From Diogma glabrata (lineage: Eukaryota > Arthropoda > Insecta > Diptera > Cylindrotomidae), in assembly GCA_963693315.1 (NCBI GenBank), contig OY856186.1, forward strand, positions 88,368,647 to 88,432,646: 64,000 nt of DNA, written 5' to 3'. The notes beneath the pieces were generated by a model. The model did not search any database, was not told the DNA's origin, and saw only the letters and a list, made by a program, of their open reading frames with translations. Made by a program: the position numbers and the translations under genes. Shown piece after piece: positions 24,901 through 36,900 of this stretch. The first letter of the stretch is position 1, and every line of letters starts with the position of its first letter.

Positions 24901-27900
24901 CGATGACACATCTCCCATTTCCTTTAAATCTTCTTGTTGCGATGTTTTATTCCATTCAGTATCATTTCGAATATGTTTTTGTTCTTCTTCATGCAAATAT
25001 GTAAGAATATTTCGTAGTACAATTGTTTTCATATCCCCACTAACTGTATCCAATGACAATAAATCGTGATAAAACTCACGTAGTTCCGGTTTTGTTAAAT
25101 ATTCATAATTGGTTACGCAGAAAGAACCCAACGATTTTAATGTTTCTTTTATTATATCAGCATTGTTGTATGTTAAAAATTCCATTAATGTTTGAAAAAC
25201 TTCATCACAGAGGTTTGATGTATAAACAACACCTGAAATAAAATGTAATTTGAATTATTTGTTATTGTACATAGTTTAAAGTTTAAAAATGAGCTAACCA
25301 GTGGTGCAGTTTTCACCATACACTTCAGGATTGTTGAAATTAAAATATCTCATAAACAATCCAACTATATAAATACTTCTTCGAACAAATGATTGCTTTG
25401 TCGCCAAAAAATCTGGATCAGCTATTAATTTTTGTTGCACAAATCCTAATCCTTTATAATATCTAAAATAAAATCAAAAATTTTATTTAAATTATTCACA
25501 AGAATGTTACGTATACTTACTTTGAAAAACAATCACGAATTAGTTTATAATTTTTTGTTAATTTATTAACAACAGCTGCTAAACATGCAATACACGTTAA
25601 AAGAACAGTCTGATTATGAACAACTACCAACATCATTAGATGTGTTTCAAGATCAGATAAAAATATTTCACTTGGATGCTCCATTAATGGAACCACCTAT
25701 AACAAATAAAAATTTTAATGAATTTGTAAGAAGGCCATACAATGGTATTAAAAGTTACCTGCTCCAATATTTCAGCTATAATACTAATAAATCTTGTAAT
25801 GTCATTCGAACTACATTTTATACTTAAATAAGGCTCCAAAGTTATGGCATGTTGAACTATTAGAATCGGTCGAATCTTTGCAAATAAATTAAGTGTTGTA
25901 ACACAACCCAGCAACTTTTTTGAATTGTTATCTTCTTCCAATTTCATCAATGCGTGAACTAAACCATCCACAATCTGATGACATGCTGTTATAATTGTTT
26001 TTGATGGTTCTTTCCTAACCGTTGTATCTTCTTTTGATTCTTTGCTTGTAAATATTGTTTTTAATAATCCATCTAACCATTGCATTCCGGTATCGTGCGA
26101 TGAATTAACAACATCTATTATTTGATAAATTTTTCTATTAACTGCTTTCTGTAATTGTAAAAGACAGGGTTAAAGCCAGCATATTAAATTTATATTTAGT
26201 TACCTTATCATTTTCTTTAGCGGGGGTAAACCACATCGATAAAAATACTTCTGTGACTAGTTTCTGTATACCTTCTTCATCGTTAACACGTCTTATCATT
26301 TTAACACATATTTCTGGTATTTTTTCAAAATCAGGATAACTTACACATATATCTCTTAATATTTTAATAACTCTTTTTCTAACTGATACTCCAGTGTCTA
26401 ATATCCGTTTAGATAACATATCATAATACTGATTAATTAAATCGGGACTTAACAAAACATATTTTCCGACCAAATCAACAGCTGCTTCCCGCACAGATAT
26501 TGAAGTATCAAGAAATTTTTGATTAACGCCCATCTGCATGTCTTTCCTCGCTAAAATTGATGGATCTACTTCTACAATATGAGCTAAACATTTCATTGCC
26601 TTTGTTCTGATTGCTATTGATGGCTCTCTGTAAAATAAAGATAATTTTAGTAAAATTAAAATAATTTTAGAAGGTCTATATAAGTGAAAGTCGATCAAAG
26701 AGTATAACTAGATTTTTTTTTTAATAAAATGTGTTGTGTAGTAGGAACTACAATATGTGTCACAATAACACATAAACACCTTTTAAGACCAAGGTCCCAC
26801 AACAACATACGTTCAAAGGTGTTGATGGACGTAAATCTTTCTTTTTTTTGTTTTTTTTTTATATTTTTTGTTAAGAATGCATAACTAAACAAAAAATCCT
26901 ATCACTGACAAATTATGACATAGGCCAATATTTTATGATAGAATAGAGAAAATAAACGTAAATTAAAAAGTAAATAGCAAATTTTTACAAAAATTTGCTG
27001 AAACAAAACAAATATGTAGTTGCCAATAATCCAGCCGGTTGCATATTCCTTGATCATGTGACGCACTGTCTTTTTTAATGATTAAAGCCCACACATAGTT
27101 ATATGAAGGCTCGTTTCTTCAAGGAAGCAATAGGGTCTCATCATCAAGGATTATTTCACACCTAAGATTGAGGGTGCTACCGTTGACTGAATACAGTTCA
27201 TCCGCCACCACCCCTAAGATGTCACCTTTGCTAGTGATATCTCATTGCTATTGCCAGTGGTATGTGATATCTCACGTTAACTCGTATGTCAATAGCAGGG
27301 ACTGGAGTACGCGGGGTTGTTACACCCGTAGATCAAAAATAAAAAAAAAAATTCAAAACAATAAAAACTGATCCCTCCATGCGGGGGAGATTGTGAATCT
27401 AAAAGCGCCAGTGTAAAAAAAATTTCATTTTATACAATGTATCCATTTATAAATTATGTATTGGCTGAAATGAATAAAAGTAGTAAAACTAAAAAATTGT
27501 AGCAACTACACAAACGTAAAAACTACCTCAAAACTTTCCGTTTGGTATGAATAAAAATATTTTTAAACTTGTAGTCGGTACTACTTTCGAAAAACTGCAT
27601 TGGTAGTAAAATCTGTCAACTATAATTGTCAAACATATTTTGTTGTTTTGTTTGTGGACAAATTCAAGTTTGTTTATGTTCTGTGATCTAAATTTTTTAT
27701 CATTCCTATAATTAAGTTTTAATTTAATCAATTTTAGTATAATTTCTATCTTTTTTAAAATCATTTTTTTTATTAAATTTTAATAAATTATTTAAAACGT
27801 TTAAAATTGTTAAAAACAACAATAAAAATTAAAATAAAACGCCGAAAACTTTTTAATAATTTATTTTTCAAATTAAAACTATCAAAAACTTGTAATTTTT

Positions 27901-30900
27901 GTAATTGTAGCGAGTAAAAACTTACTACCGAAAATTTATAGCATTTACTAGTTTTATTCTTACGAAATAGCTCAAATAAAGTAAAAAATTATGTTCGAAA
28001 ATTTCTAGTTTAGTAAAGTAGTTTTTATTCACACCAACTAGTTCTAAAACATAAAATAAGTTCTAAAATGTAGTAAAGTTGAACTTACTACTTTTTATTC
28101 ATACCAGCCATTGTGATGTATCGTGATGTTATATTTTATAATGGTTATTCAATTCTTCTCTAAGCGCTCTTGGAATGGAATGTTATACAATCGGTTTGTG
28201 GGTGTTAATATTGTTCTGGCTGTCACCGAAGGTACTACCTATTCTCAGTATATTCAATGTTTTCAGTAAACATCCATACAAAACCGAAGATGCAATCATT
28301 TCTAAACGCATGTGCGTAAACCCTATTATGTGCGTAAACACTATTATGTGCGTAACCTGTTATGAACGTTAACAGTGTGTGGTGGTTCTAGCTCAGTTGT
28401 TATAGCGCTAGTCTTGTGATTAAAGGGTGCCGTGTTCGATTCCCGATGGATGACATTTTTTTATACATTTATCAGAATGAGTGTTTTCAGACTGGGTTGG
28501 TAATTGATTATTCTGAATGTAAAGCTATTGAGTAAGTGGCGGAGATTAGTTATTAAAGATATTGAGTAAGTGACGGAGATTCAATGCTAAATATGTTGAT
28601 ATGACTAAAAAAAAATGTCAAATGAGCTAGGAATGTATCCAACAGATTATGATGCACGATGTTCAAGCTAGCGAGTTTTAATATTGAGTTTTATAGTAAT
28701 TAATTATCCATTCTTAGTTCCAGATGTTTTAATTGGTATCAAACCAATTTATGGAACTTCAGTTTATCAAACTGCTTAACATATTCAAAACACAACGAAG
28801 GCTCCAATCATCTGATATAAAAAATAAGCTCCAACCCATTGAAAAGTGGTTCTACTATCGGTAAAGTTGGGCACATATTCCACTTTGTATATGCAAAAAT
28901 ATGGATAACTGAAGATAAAGTTGATGATGGAGTGAATGTAGTTGGTCGGTTAACTCAGTATTATCATTCAACTGTATTGCCTTTATCTTCACATAGTCTA
29001 GACATTTTTTGCTGATGCCTAATTATGACAACAGTATTCCATTCATATTGAAATAAAATACACCTTTTGTCAAAAAACGACATTTTATATTCACTGATAT
29101 TTTCCAACTGCTAAAATATGTCCGAGGTAGGAGGAGCTAGATCATGTAGCTGTGTTTTGTTGGAATTAAAATTGAACAAATATTTGTCACCCAATCGGCG
29201 ACTTCTTTTAGGACCTCCTTTACATTTATGGTAGCGACGGGATTTATTCGTTCGTCCATTTTACCCTTTAGGTAGAAACACAACACGAGCGATAACGTCG
29301 GACGATAAAAAAAAACGTCTACAATTTCGCTGTTGTAACCACAACAAAGGCGTCAGCGTCAAAAGCTGTCAAAAATAAAATTGCATGAACTAAAATACTT
29401 TGTTCTTTGTCAAAATGAATTTCACAAATTTCAATTTTAAAAATAACTAATTTTTACTAATAAATAAATAATAATAATTTTTCTACTAATAACTAATTTC
29501 AAAAATAAAATACAAAATACAAATTATGAAAATATATAAATGAATAAAACTGAACTTTGAACATAAACTGAAAATTCAGTTGACAACTCAAAACAAAACG
29601 ATTACAACCTCAGAAACGCGAAAAACATCAGAAAATCATATTTTTCAGTTGGCGGCACTGTCACAATAACATTAAAAATCACCCTTGCAGCCAAATAAAA
29701 ATAGAATTGATATCTGGCAATAATCATCGCCGACGATAAATTAGAAATAGAATCTAAATTTTCCCCGACGAAAAAAACTTTTTCGTTTATCGCTGTAGTT
29801 GTGTTTGAAATGTATGTATCCTGTGTATTCTAATGATACTAACGTCGTCGTCGGACGATTTCGCCCGTGTTGTGTTTCTAGCTTTTGAAGATAGGGGAAC
29901 GAATGACTTGTGCAGTTATCATCTGTAAAACTATTTATCGTATTGCTGATGATTTCCAACAGTTCGATGATATAAATTAAAAATCGAGTGGGGGATAAAA
30001 CTGAGCCTTGGGTAATCAGCGTTAATTTAGACTTAGAAGAAAAGTCATCGATGTATACCGACATGTATCGGCCGGTGAGAAAATTTTGAAGTAGCTTTAC
30101 GACTGCGGGGTGAAATCCGTACGTAATTGATCAGTTTGACATGCCAGATTCGATCAACTGCTTTTGAGCTGTCCAATGCGATAACATACATTTCACCACT
30201 TTTTTCAAGGATGCTGTTCCAACGATGGGCCCACAATTGTTCAATAACTAGAAACACAACACGGGCGAAATCGTCGGACGATGATTATTGTTAGATATCA
30301 ATTTTATTTTTATTTGGCTGCAAGGGTAATTTTTAATGTTATTGTGACAGTGCCGCCAACTGAAAAATATGATTTTCTGATGTTTTTCGCGTGTCTGAGG
30401 TTGTAATCGTTTTGTTTTGAGTTGTCAACAGAATTTTCAGTTTATGTTCAAAGTTCGGTTTTATTCATTTATATATTTTCATAATTTGCATTTTGTATTT
30501 TATTTTTAAAATTAGTTATTAGTAGAAAAATTATTATTATTTATTTATTAGTAAAAATTAGTTATTTTTAAAATTGAAATTTGTGAAATTCATTTTGACA
30601 AAAAACAAAGTATTTTAGTTTATGCCATTTTATTTTTGACAGCTTTTCACGCTGACGCCTTTGTTGTGGTTACAGCAGCGAAATTGTAGACGTTTTTTTA
30701 TCGTCCCACGTTATCGTCCGTGTTGTGTTTCTACCTAATATATCGGTTGTTGATTTTTTGTTTCCAAAACCGTATCAGATATTAAATGATTGTCTTTCAA
30801 AAATGTTGATATGTGTGTATTAATATAATGCTCATATACTTTAAATAAGACTGGGAGTCTACAATTTGAAATATCACATTTACCTCCTTTTACGGTGACG

Positions 30901-33900
30901 GGCTGGCTATTGGCGAAGTGCTAGCAGGAAGGAAAAACACCAGATTTATAGAATTTGTAGAAAATTTTGGTTAAAGTTGGTAGACCCATAGAATAACGGA
31001 AAAGGATATGGCTTACGTGTTGTTGTCGATTACAGGTCAGAAGTTTTTTTAATCTCTTGGAGAGGGTACTCACATAATGGACCTGCGGAGTCAACTCGCC
31101 CGGAAACTGGGAACTGCAGTTCAACAAATGCGGCTGGAATTTTTTTTTGATTCCTTGTTAGCGATATAACTCGTAAATGGTGCACTTTAAGATACGGGTG
31201 CTATGGAGTGTTCTTGTTCCTTAAATGTTTTTTTATAACTTTTATACATTTTTAACAAACTGCCTAACAACATATAAAATGAAGAAAACTTAAAAAGATT
31301 TAAAAAATTAGCAGAGATTTTTATTAAAGAAAAATATTGATTGCTTTTAATTTGTCTTGATTTAAAAAGAAAATAATAATGATAATGATGTTTTATTGTA
31401 ATTGGAGTTACCTACATTATTGTAAATTTGAAATTGTTAAGCTTATAAAGGTTTTTTTATAAGCCCATAAATAAATAATAATAATAATAACTTAAAATAA
31501 AAGAAAAAAACAAAAAAAATATTTTTGTTGCAAATTTTTGCGAAAAACTGCGAAAAAATGTCTGAAAAACGATATTTTTTAATTGAATTTAGTTATTTGC
31601 AAATAATTGTTTCTAATATAATTTACCCCTCTATCTTGTAGTTGCAATTAATGTCTGAAAAAAAGTTGTTAACTTTGGGCATGCCGCAAGGTCAGAGTTT
31701 TTATCCGATCGCAATCTGCTTGACGGCAATCGAAAGGGTGAAATGTCAGCTTAAATTAACAACCGTGTTGCTTATACACATATTAAATATTAACAACAAT
31801 TACAGCGGTTCAAAAAACGGCGAAAGTTCCTTAGTTGCAAAATTAAATTTCTCAACGAATTTTCAACTTAACGAGATGCGGTTTTAAAATTTGCAAAGTG
31901 CTTAGTAAACCGAAGATTTTCAAAAAAAAGACCTCTCTAACATGATTTGGGACCGAGTTATGACCCATTTTGAAAATTGAAAATTCGTTTAGAAATTTAA
32001 TTTTGCAACTAAGGAACTGTCGCCGTTTTTTGAACCGCTGTAATTGTTGTTAATATTGAATATGGGTATAGGCAACACAATTGTTAATTAAAGCTGACAT
32101 TTCAGTTTCACTCTTTTGATTGCCGTCAAGTAGATTGTCATCGGATAAAAACTCAGACCTTGCGGCCTGCCCAAAGTTAACAACTTTTTTTTTCAGACAT
32201 TAAGTGCAAAATGGAATTTTGCAAAAACTATTAGGTCGAATGAATCGTTCCAAAGCTTATTTTTTTCGTTGAGGTTTCAGCTACAAGGTAGACTATAGAG
32301 GGGTCAATTATATTATAAAAAATTATTTGCAAATAACTAAAATAAATTGAAAAATATCGTTTTTTAGACATTTTTTCGCAAAAATTTGCAACAAAAATAT
32401 TTTTGTTGTTTTTTTTTTATTTTAAGTTATAGAAAAACATTTAAGGAGCAAGAATTTTTTCATGGCACCTGTATCCTAAAGTGCATCATTTACGAGTTAT
32501 ATCGCTTACCTTACAAGAAAGCAAAAAAAAAATCCAGCCGAATTTGTTCAATAACTCCATTCCCCAGGTTCCGAGCGGTTGGACTCGGCAGGTCCATTAT
32601 GTGACTACCCTCCCCCAGAGATTAAAAAAACATCTGACCTGTAACCGACAACAACACGTAAGCCATATCCTTTTCCGTTATTCTATGGGACTACCAACTT
32701 TAACCAAAATTTTCTACAAATTCTATAAATCTGGTGTTTTTCCTTCCTGCTAGCACTTCGCTTCACTGACAACAACACGTACAATCCGTAATTCTATGGG
32801 CCTATGGTGCTAGTTCTTTGAAACTGTTTTCAAATTTAAAATAATAGGAGGAATGTTTGAATCAGCTGTTATTCCACCAAATATTTGTCAAAAAAATACT
32901 GTAGAATGTAGAATAAAATAAAATGTCGACTGTTTAGTCTACATTTCAAAATCTTCGACAAACGAGTGAAGTTTCATTTCAACTTCAAACTTATTTTTTA
33001 TAAAATACAATAATTGAATTAATGTAACAATAAATTAGAAAAAACCAACTTACCTAACGACAAGGATAATTTTTTGTAAATATTTATCAAAACTTTGTGA
33101 AAACGATCTTTTACTTGCTAAATATTGGGCAATTAACTGTGCGTTATTATAATCAATATAAGTTTTAATATCTTGCACTTTAGATGCATCGGAAAATGGT
33201 GATATTTTACTTAATAAATATCCTTTGCGTTTATCAAGTATACGATAAATTTCGAGATTCAATTCCTGATCAACATTCTGAGTTTTTTTCTCATCATCAC
33301 TTTTATCATCCTCATCATCTCCTTCTTCAGATGAATCGGATTCAGCTGAAACAAAATTTATATTTGAATTTCTTGAAACACAATAGACTTATAAACGTTA
33401 CTTACTTTTGTGTCTTCTTTTCTTTTTCGGTGTTTTTTTTCGTGATGCATAACTTTTTTCACCCTCTGCTATTTTCTTTTTCCTATGTAATATATCTGCA
33501 TACCACTGTGTTAAATAAAAATGACGTGATTGACTCCAAACAATATTTTCCTCTTGTGCGTTCACAGCCAAGAAATCCAGTAGAATTCTTTGTAAAAATT
33601 CAATTCTTTCTTCTTCGGGATCAATTTCAATTGCAATATTTTCGTCGTTCTGATCACCTTCCTTTTCTTGTTCAATTTTTATTAATTTTATTAATTGATC
33701 CATAGTATTTACTTTACATCTTGATACAACCGTATCTTTTCTCAGTCTTGCTGCAACAATACCTAAATATTCTAATGAAGTAACACGTACCGTTTGATCT
33801 TTTGACTTATCTGACATAGAATTAACAAGTAGCGTTCCTAATAAGCTTAATAATAATTCTGCTCCTGGCCATTCAGGTTTATTGACAGTTATTAGTAAAT

Positions 33901-36900
33901 CTTCAATGAAATTTTCGAATATGGGACGGAAATCATATTCACCGGAACGATTGCGACATTTTTGTAAAAACGAACTCAAAAAGTTACCACCAATATTTAT
34001 GGCCTGTTGGTATTTTTCTCGTATAAATATATCGTTATCAGCTTTATTTGTTTTTTGTTGATCGTTATTTGGTTGAGTTGCCGTTTTCTTATTACGACCT
34101 TTACTATTATCTTCGTAGAGTGTATCAGGAAGAATAACCGAACATTGAACTAACTGTAAAACTAAAGCGGATATCATTTGAATATTTCCAGCATTATTTG
34201 TTAATTTATACGGTCGAAGATTTCGTTTTGATCCAGAAAGTCGATCAATTGATGATAAAATTTCTGTTAAAATATTATGGCGATGTTTTCTATATTTATC
34301 GTTTTGAAAAATTGTGGTTACCAAATCGAGACAAACAAACTGCAGTGTTTCAATATTATCTACAAAAAATGGTTCAATGCCCAATGCCGATGCGTGAATT
34401 ATGATTGTATCTACAAATTGAAATTTAGAAATTAAAGTCACCAAAATTTTAGTTAGTTCAATAGTTTTTGAAAAAAGTCTTGATATTTCTTTTTGTTGAG
34501 ATGATTTACTATTCTTTTTGCTTTTCTTTTTTGATTCAACCGTATAAACGGCATCGTATGATGGAAAAATTGTTTCGCGCAATTGAAATTGAATGAATTT
34601 TATAATTGCGTCTACATTATCTTCTTGCAACGATGATGTGTTCCGGCATGAATAAATATTACAAACTAATAAAGCTGCTTCTACAGCATTTAAAATTTTA
34701 TCAACACACTCTTCAGATCCTAATTCTTCTCCTACATCAGGACCGGCGGATACGTTTTTTGAAACATGTATACTTCGCATTGCGTAAGTAATCAACATCG
34801 TTAATTTATTTTGTGGCAATAGTTCAATAGCATTTCCTTTTGCTTTCAATTTCGCCGCTTCTGCGCTGATATTCATTAATAAGTTTGTGGGGATTAAATC
34901 AATATTTTCATAATTATCTTCTAAATTTAATAATGTTTCCGAATCATCTAAATGTTCAAGTATTTGTTCCATGATCGAAATAAACCGTTGATAATTATTT
35001 GATTTAATTATATCCTCTTTTGACATCTTAGTAGGAGTTTTCACAATTTTTCTTTCGATTTTTCGTAATTTAGGTTTTGTAAATGCTGGTTTATCATCTT
35101 CTAAAGCTTTTCGTTTTCCAAGCAACGAAATTTTTAATGAATCGTCAGCTTTCATTTTAGAAAAAATTGACGTTTCTTCTTTCAGAATACCTAGTTTCAT
35201 AGCTAATTTAGGCTTCAGTTCTGAGAAAGTTGATATACTTTCTTGTAACAAGTCCAAATCAGATTGTTGTAATAATTCTAACCGAACTTTTAACACCGAG
35301 GTCTCTGTTGATCGGTTTTGTATTGTAGTTGTTGGTATTGTACTAGGTGTCGTTGTTGTTGACGATGTACTCGTTGAATTTGGTTGTGTTGTGTACGCCG
35401 AATTGGATGATACATTTATAACGGGAGGATTGGTCAGTATTGCTGGTAATCTGGACACTGGTTTACTTATACTAGTATTGGGTACTGTTGGATTAGATGC
35501 ACCTAATTTATTGTCTTGAATAAAATTTATCGTACTTTTTCTATTAATAAAGGTTTCTGATTCATTAATTGTAGTTTTATTGGCTTTATTAGAATTGGTT
35601 ATTGGAATTTGAGTAGATTCTAACGCATCATTTGCTTGTGCTGGCGAAGGTCCTGGAATAAACAAAATTAACGATTAACATTATTAAAAGTTTACATCAA
35701 TTTTTAAATTCTTATTTTAGGTTGCAAATACTTTACCTCTTAGATCGAAATTTTTATTTTGCTGCTGTTTCTCCAAATATTCGTTATTTCGTGGCACAAC
35801 TTTTTGGGTTATATTCTGATTCTGTTGTAATTCATTTATATTACTATTGACACTTCCACCGCTTGAATGATTAAAAGTTTCTAGCGCATTAGTATTTTGA
35901 TGATTTACAATTAAGGACGAGTTCATTGGGATTTTTTGATTACTTTGTGGTTGTAAATTGGTGATTGATTGTTGATTTTGCAGATCATACGGTGATGTGA
36001 CCAATTCGGAAGATGGTGAAATATGACTCGATCGTTGAGTTTGATGATTTGTTATATGTTGGTTAATTAGGTGCGTTTGATTTTGTTTTGGAGAATTCGG
36101 CAGTTGATTTTGAACAACATTTTGTGGAACCGATTGAGGTGTAACTATTAATTGTTGTTGTGTTATAACAGTTTGTTGTTGAGGTATTAAAACCGGTTGC
36201 TGTTGCAGTTGTGTCGCAGAAAAATGTTGCAATTTTAATTGGGATGGATGGGATGATGGATGTGTAGGAGGAAGTTGTTGGTGAACATGCTGTTGATTAT
36301 TATGAGATTGTATCACTTGTTGTTGAGAAGGATGACGATGGATTGTTTGGCTATTGTTAGGTGATGGGATTTGCTGCGGTACATAATTTATAATCTAAAA
36401 ATATCAAGAACCATTAAACTATCTAATGTTAACGACAGATTTTCAAAAAACATACATTTTGTGGTTGATTTTGTAGCTGCTGACTGTGTTGGATAATATT
36501 CGGAGGACCAGGCGTTGATATCACTCCTTTAGCCTGGTTTGATCCAGCCCAATTAACTGTTGCCTGATTGTTATTTCCTGTTTGATTAGAAATATTATAC
36601 TCATTAAAATCATTTGATAAATTATGTTGCAGCTGATTTATTTGTAATTGATTTTGTTGTGTTATTGATTGTTGATGGTACAAAGATGGTTGTTGATTTT
36701 GTTGAATTACATTATATTGCTGATTATGGACAGTGGATTGAAAATTTTGATTAAACTGATTTTGTATTACAGTACGTTGTAAGCTTTGATGCTGTGAAGG
36801 TATTTGTTGTTGATTATATTGTTGTGGATGTTGAACTAAAATTAATAATGAAATAAAAACAGAAACAATAAAACGTAAATTAAAAATGAAATGAAACAAA

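Larger units (their letters stand above)
29150..31130 (-). pseudogene. Jockey/CR1-like LINE reverse transcriptase fragment broken by two MITEs
   Basis: Reading the minus strand: LTKIFYKFYKSGVFPSCWHF (30915-30980), then NCRLPVLFKVYEHYINTHIS and FLKDNHLI further down to about 30750; after the MITE at 30249-30733, VIEQLWAHRWNSIL and VIALDSSKAVDRIWHVKLIN (30100-30245); then TQGSVLSPTRFLIYI and SFTDDN (29900-30030, catalytic FADD reads FTDD); after the MITE at 29273-29880, GDKYLFNFNSNKTQ near 29150-29210. Stops and frameshifts show it is dead. Confidence 0.8.
23538..33345 (-). other. Nipped-B: Nipped-B exons 7-14: HEAT-repeat hook domain
   Basis: Exons 33345-33054, 26627-26204, 26148-25759, 25696-25521, 25462-25299, 25232-24077, 24018-23841 and 23768-23538 encode about residues 1225-2228. 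This includes the best conserved parts: REPSIAIRTKAMKCL, EVDPSILARKDMQ, IRRVNDEEGIQKLVTEVF, QEDLKEMGDVSSGMSS near residue 1815 and the FKQLMLNIDPEDPDLEEED segment. The 6.4-kb intron 26628-33053 falls inside the codon for the Arg of VVREPSIAI. It contains LINE, MITE, SINE and palindromic repeats but leaves both splice sites intact. Confidence 0.88.

Noticed and set aside
32386..32753. Overlapping plus-strand frames in the intron palindrome
   Set aside because: They mirror the minus-strand LINE fragment at 30921-31127 because the DNA is palindromic. They are relic reverse transcriptase sequence, not host genes.
33184..33705. 173-codon plus-strand frame opposite Nipped-B exons 6 and 7
   Set aside because: It is the antisense shadow of conserved minus-strand exons and spans an intron of the real gene.
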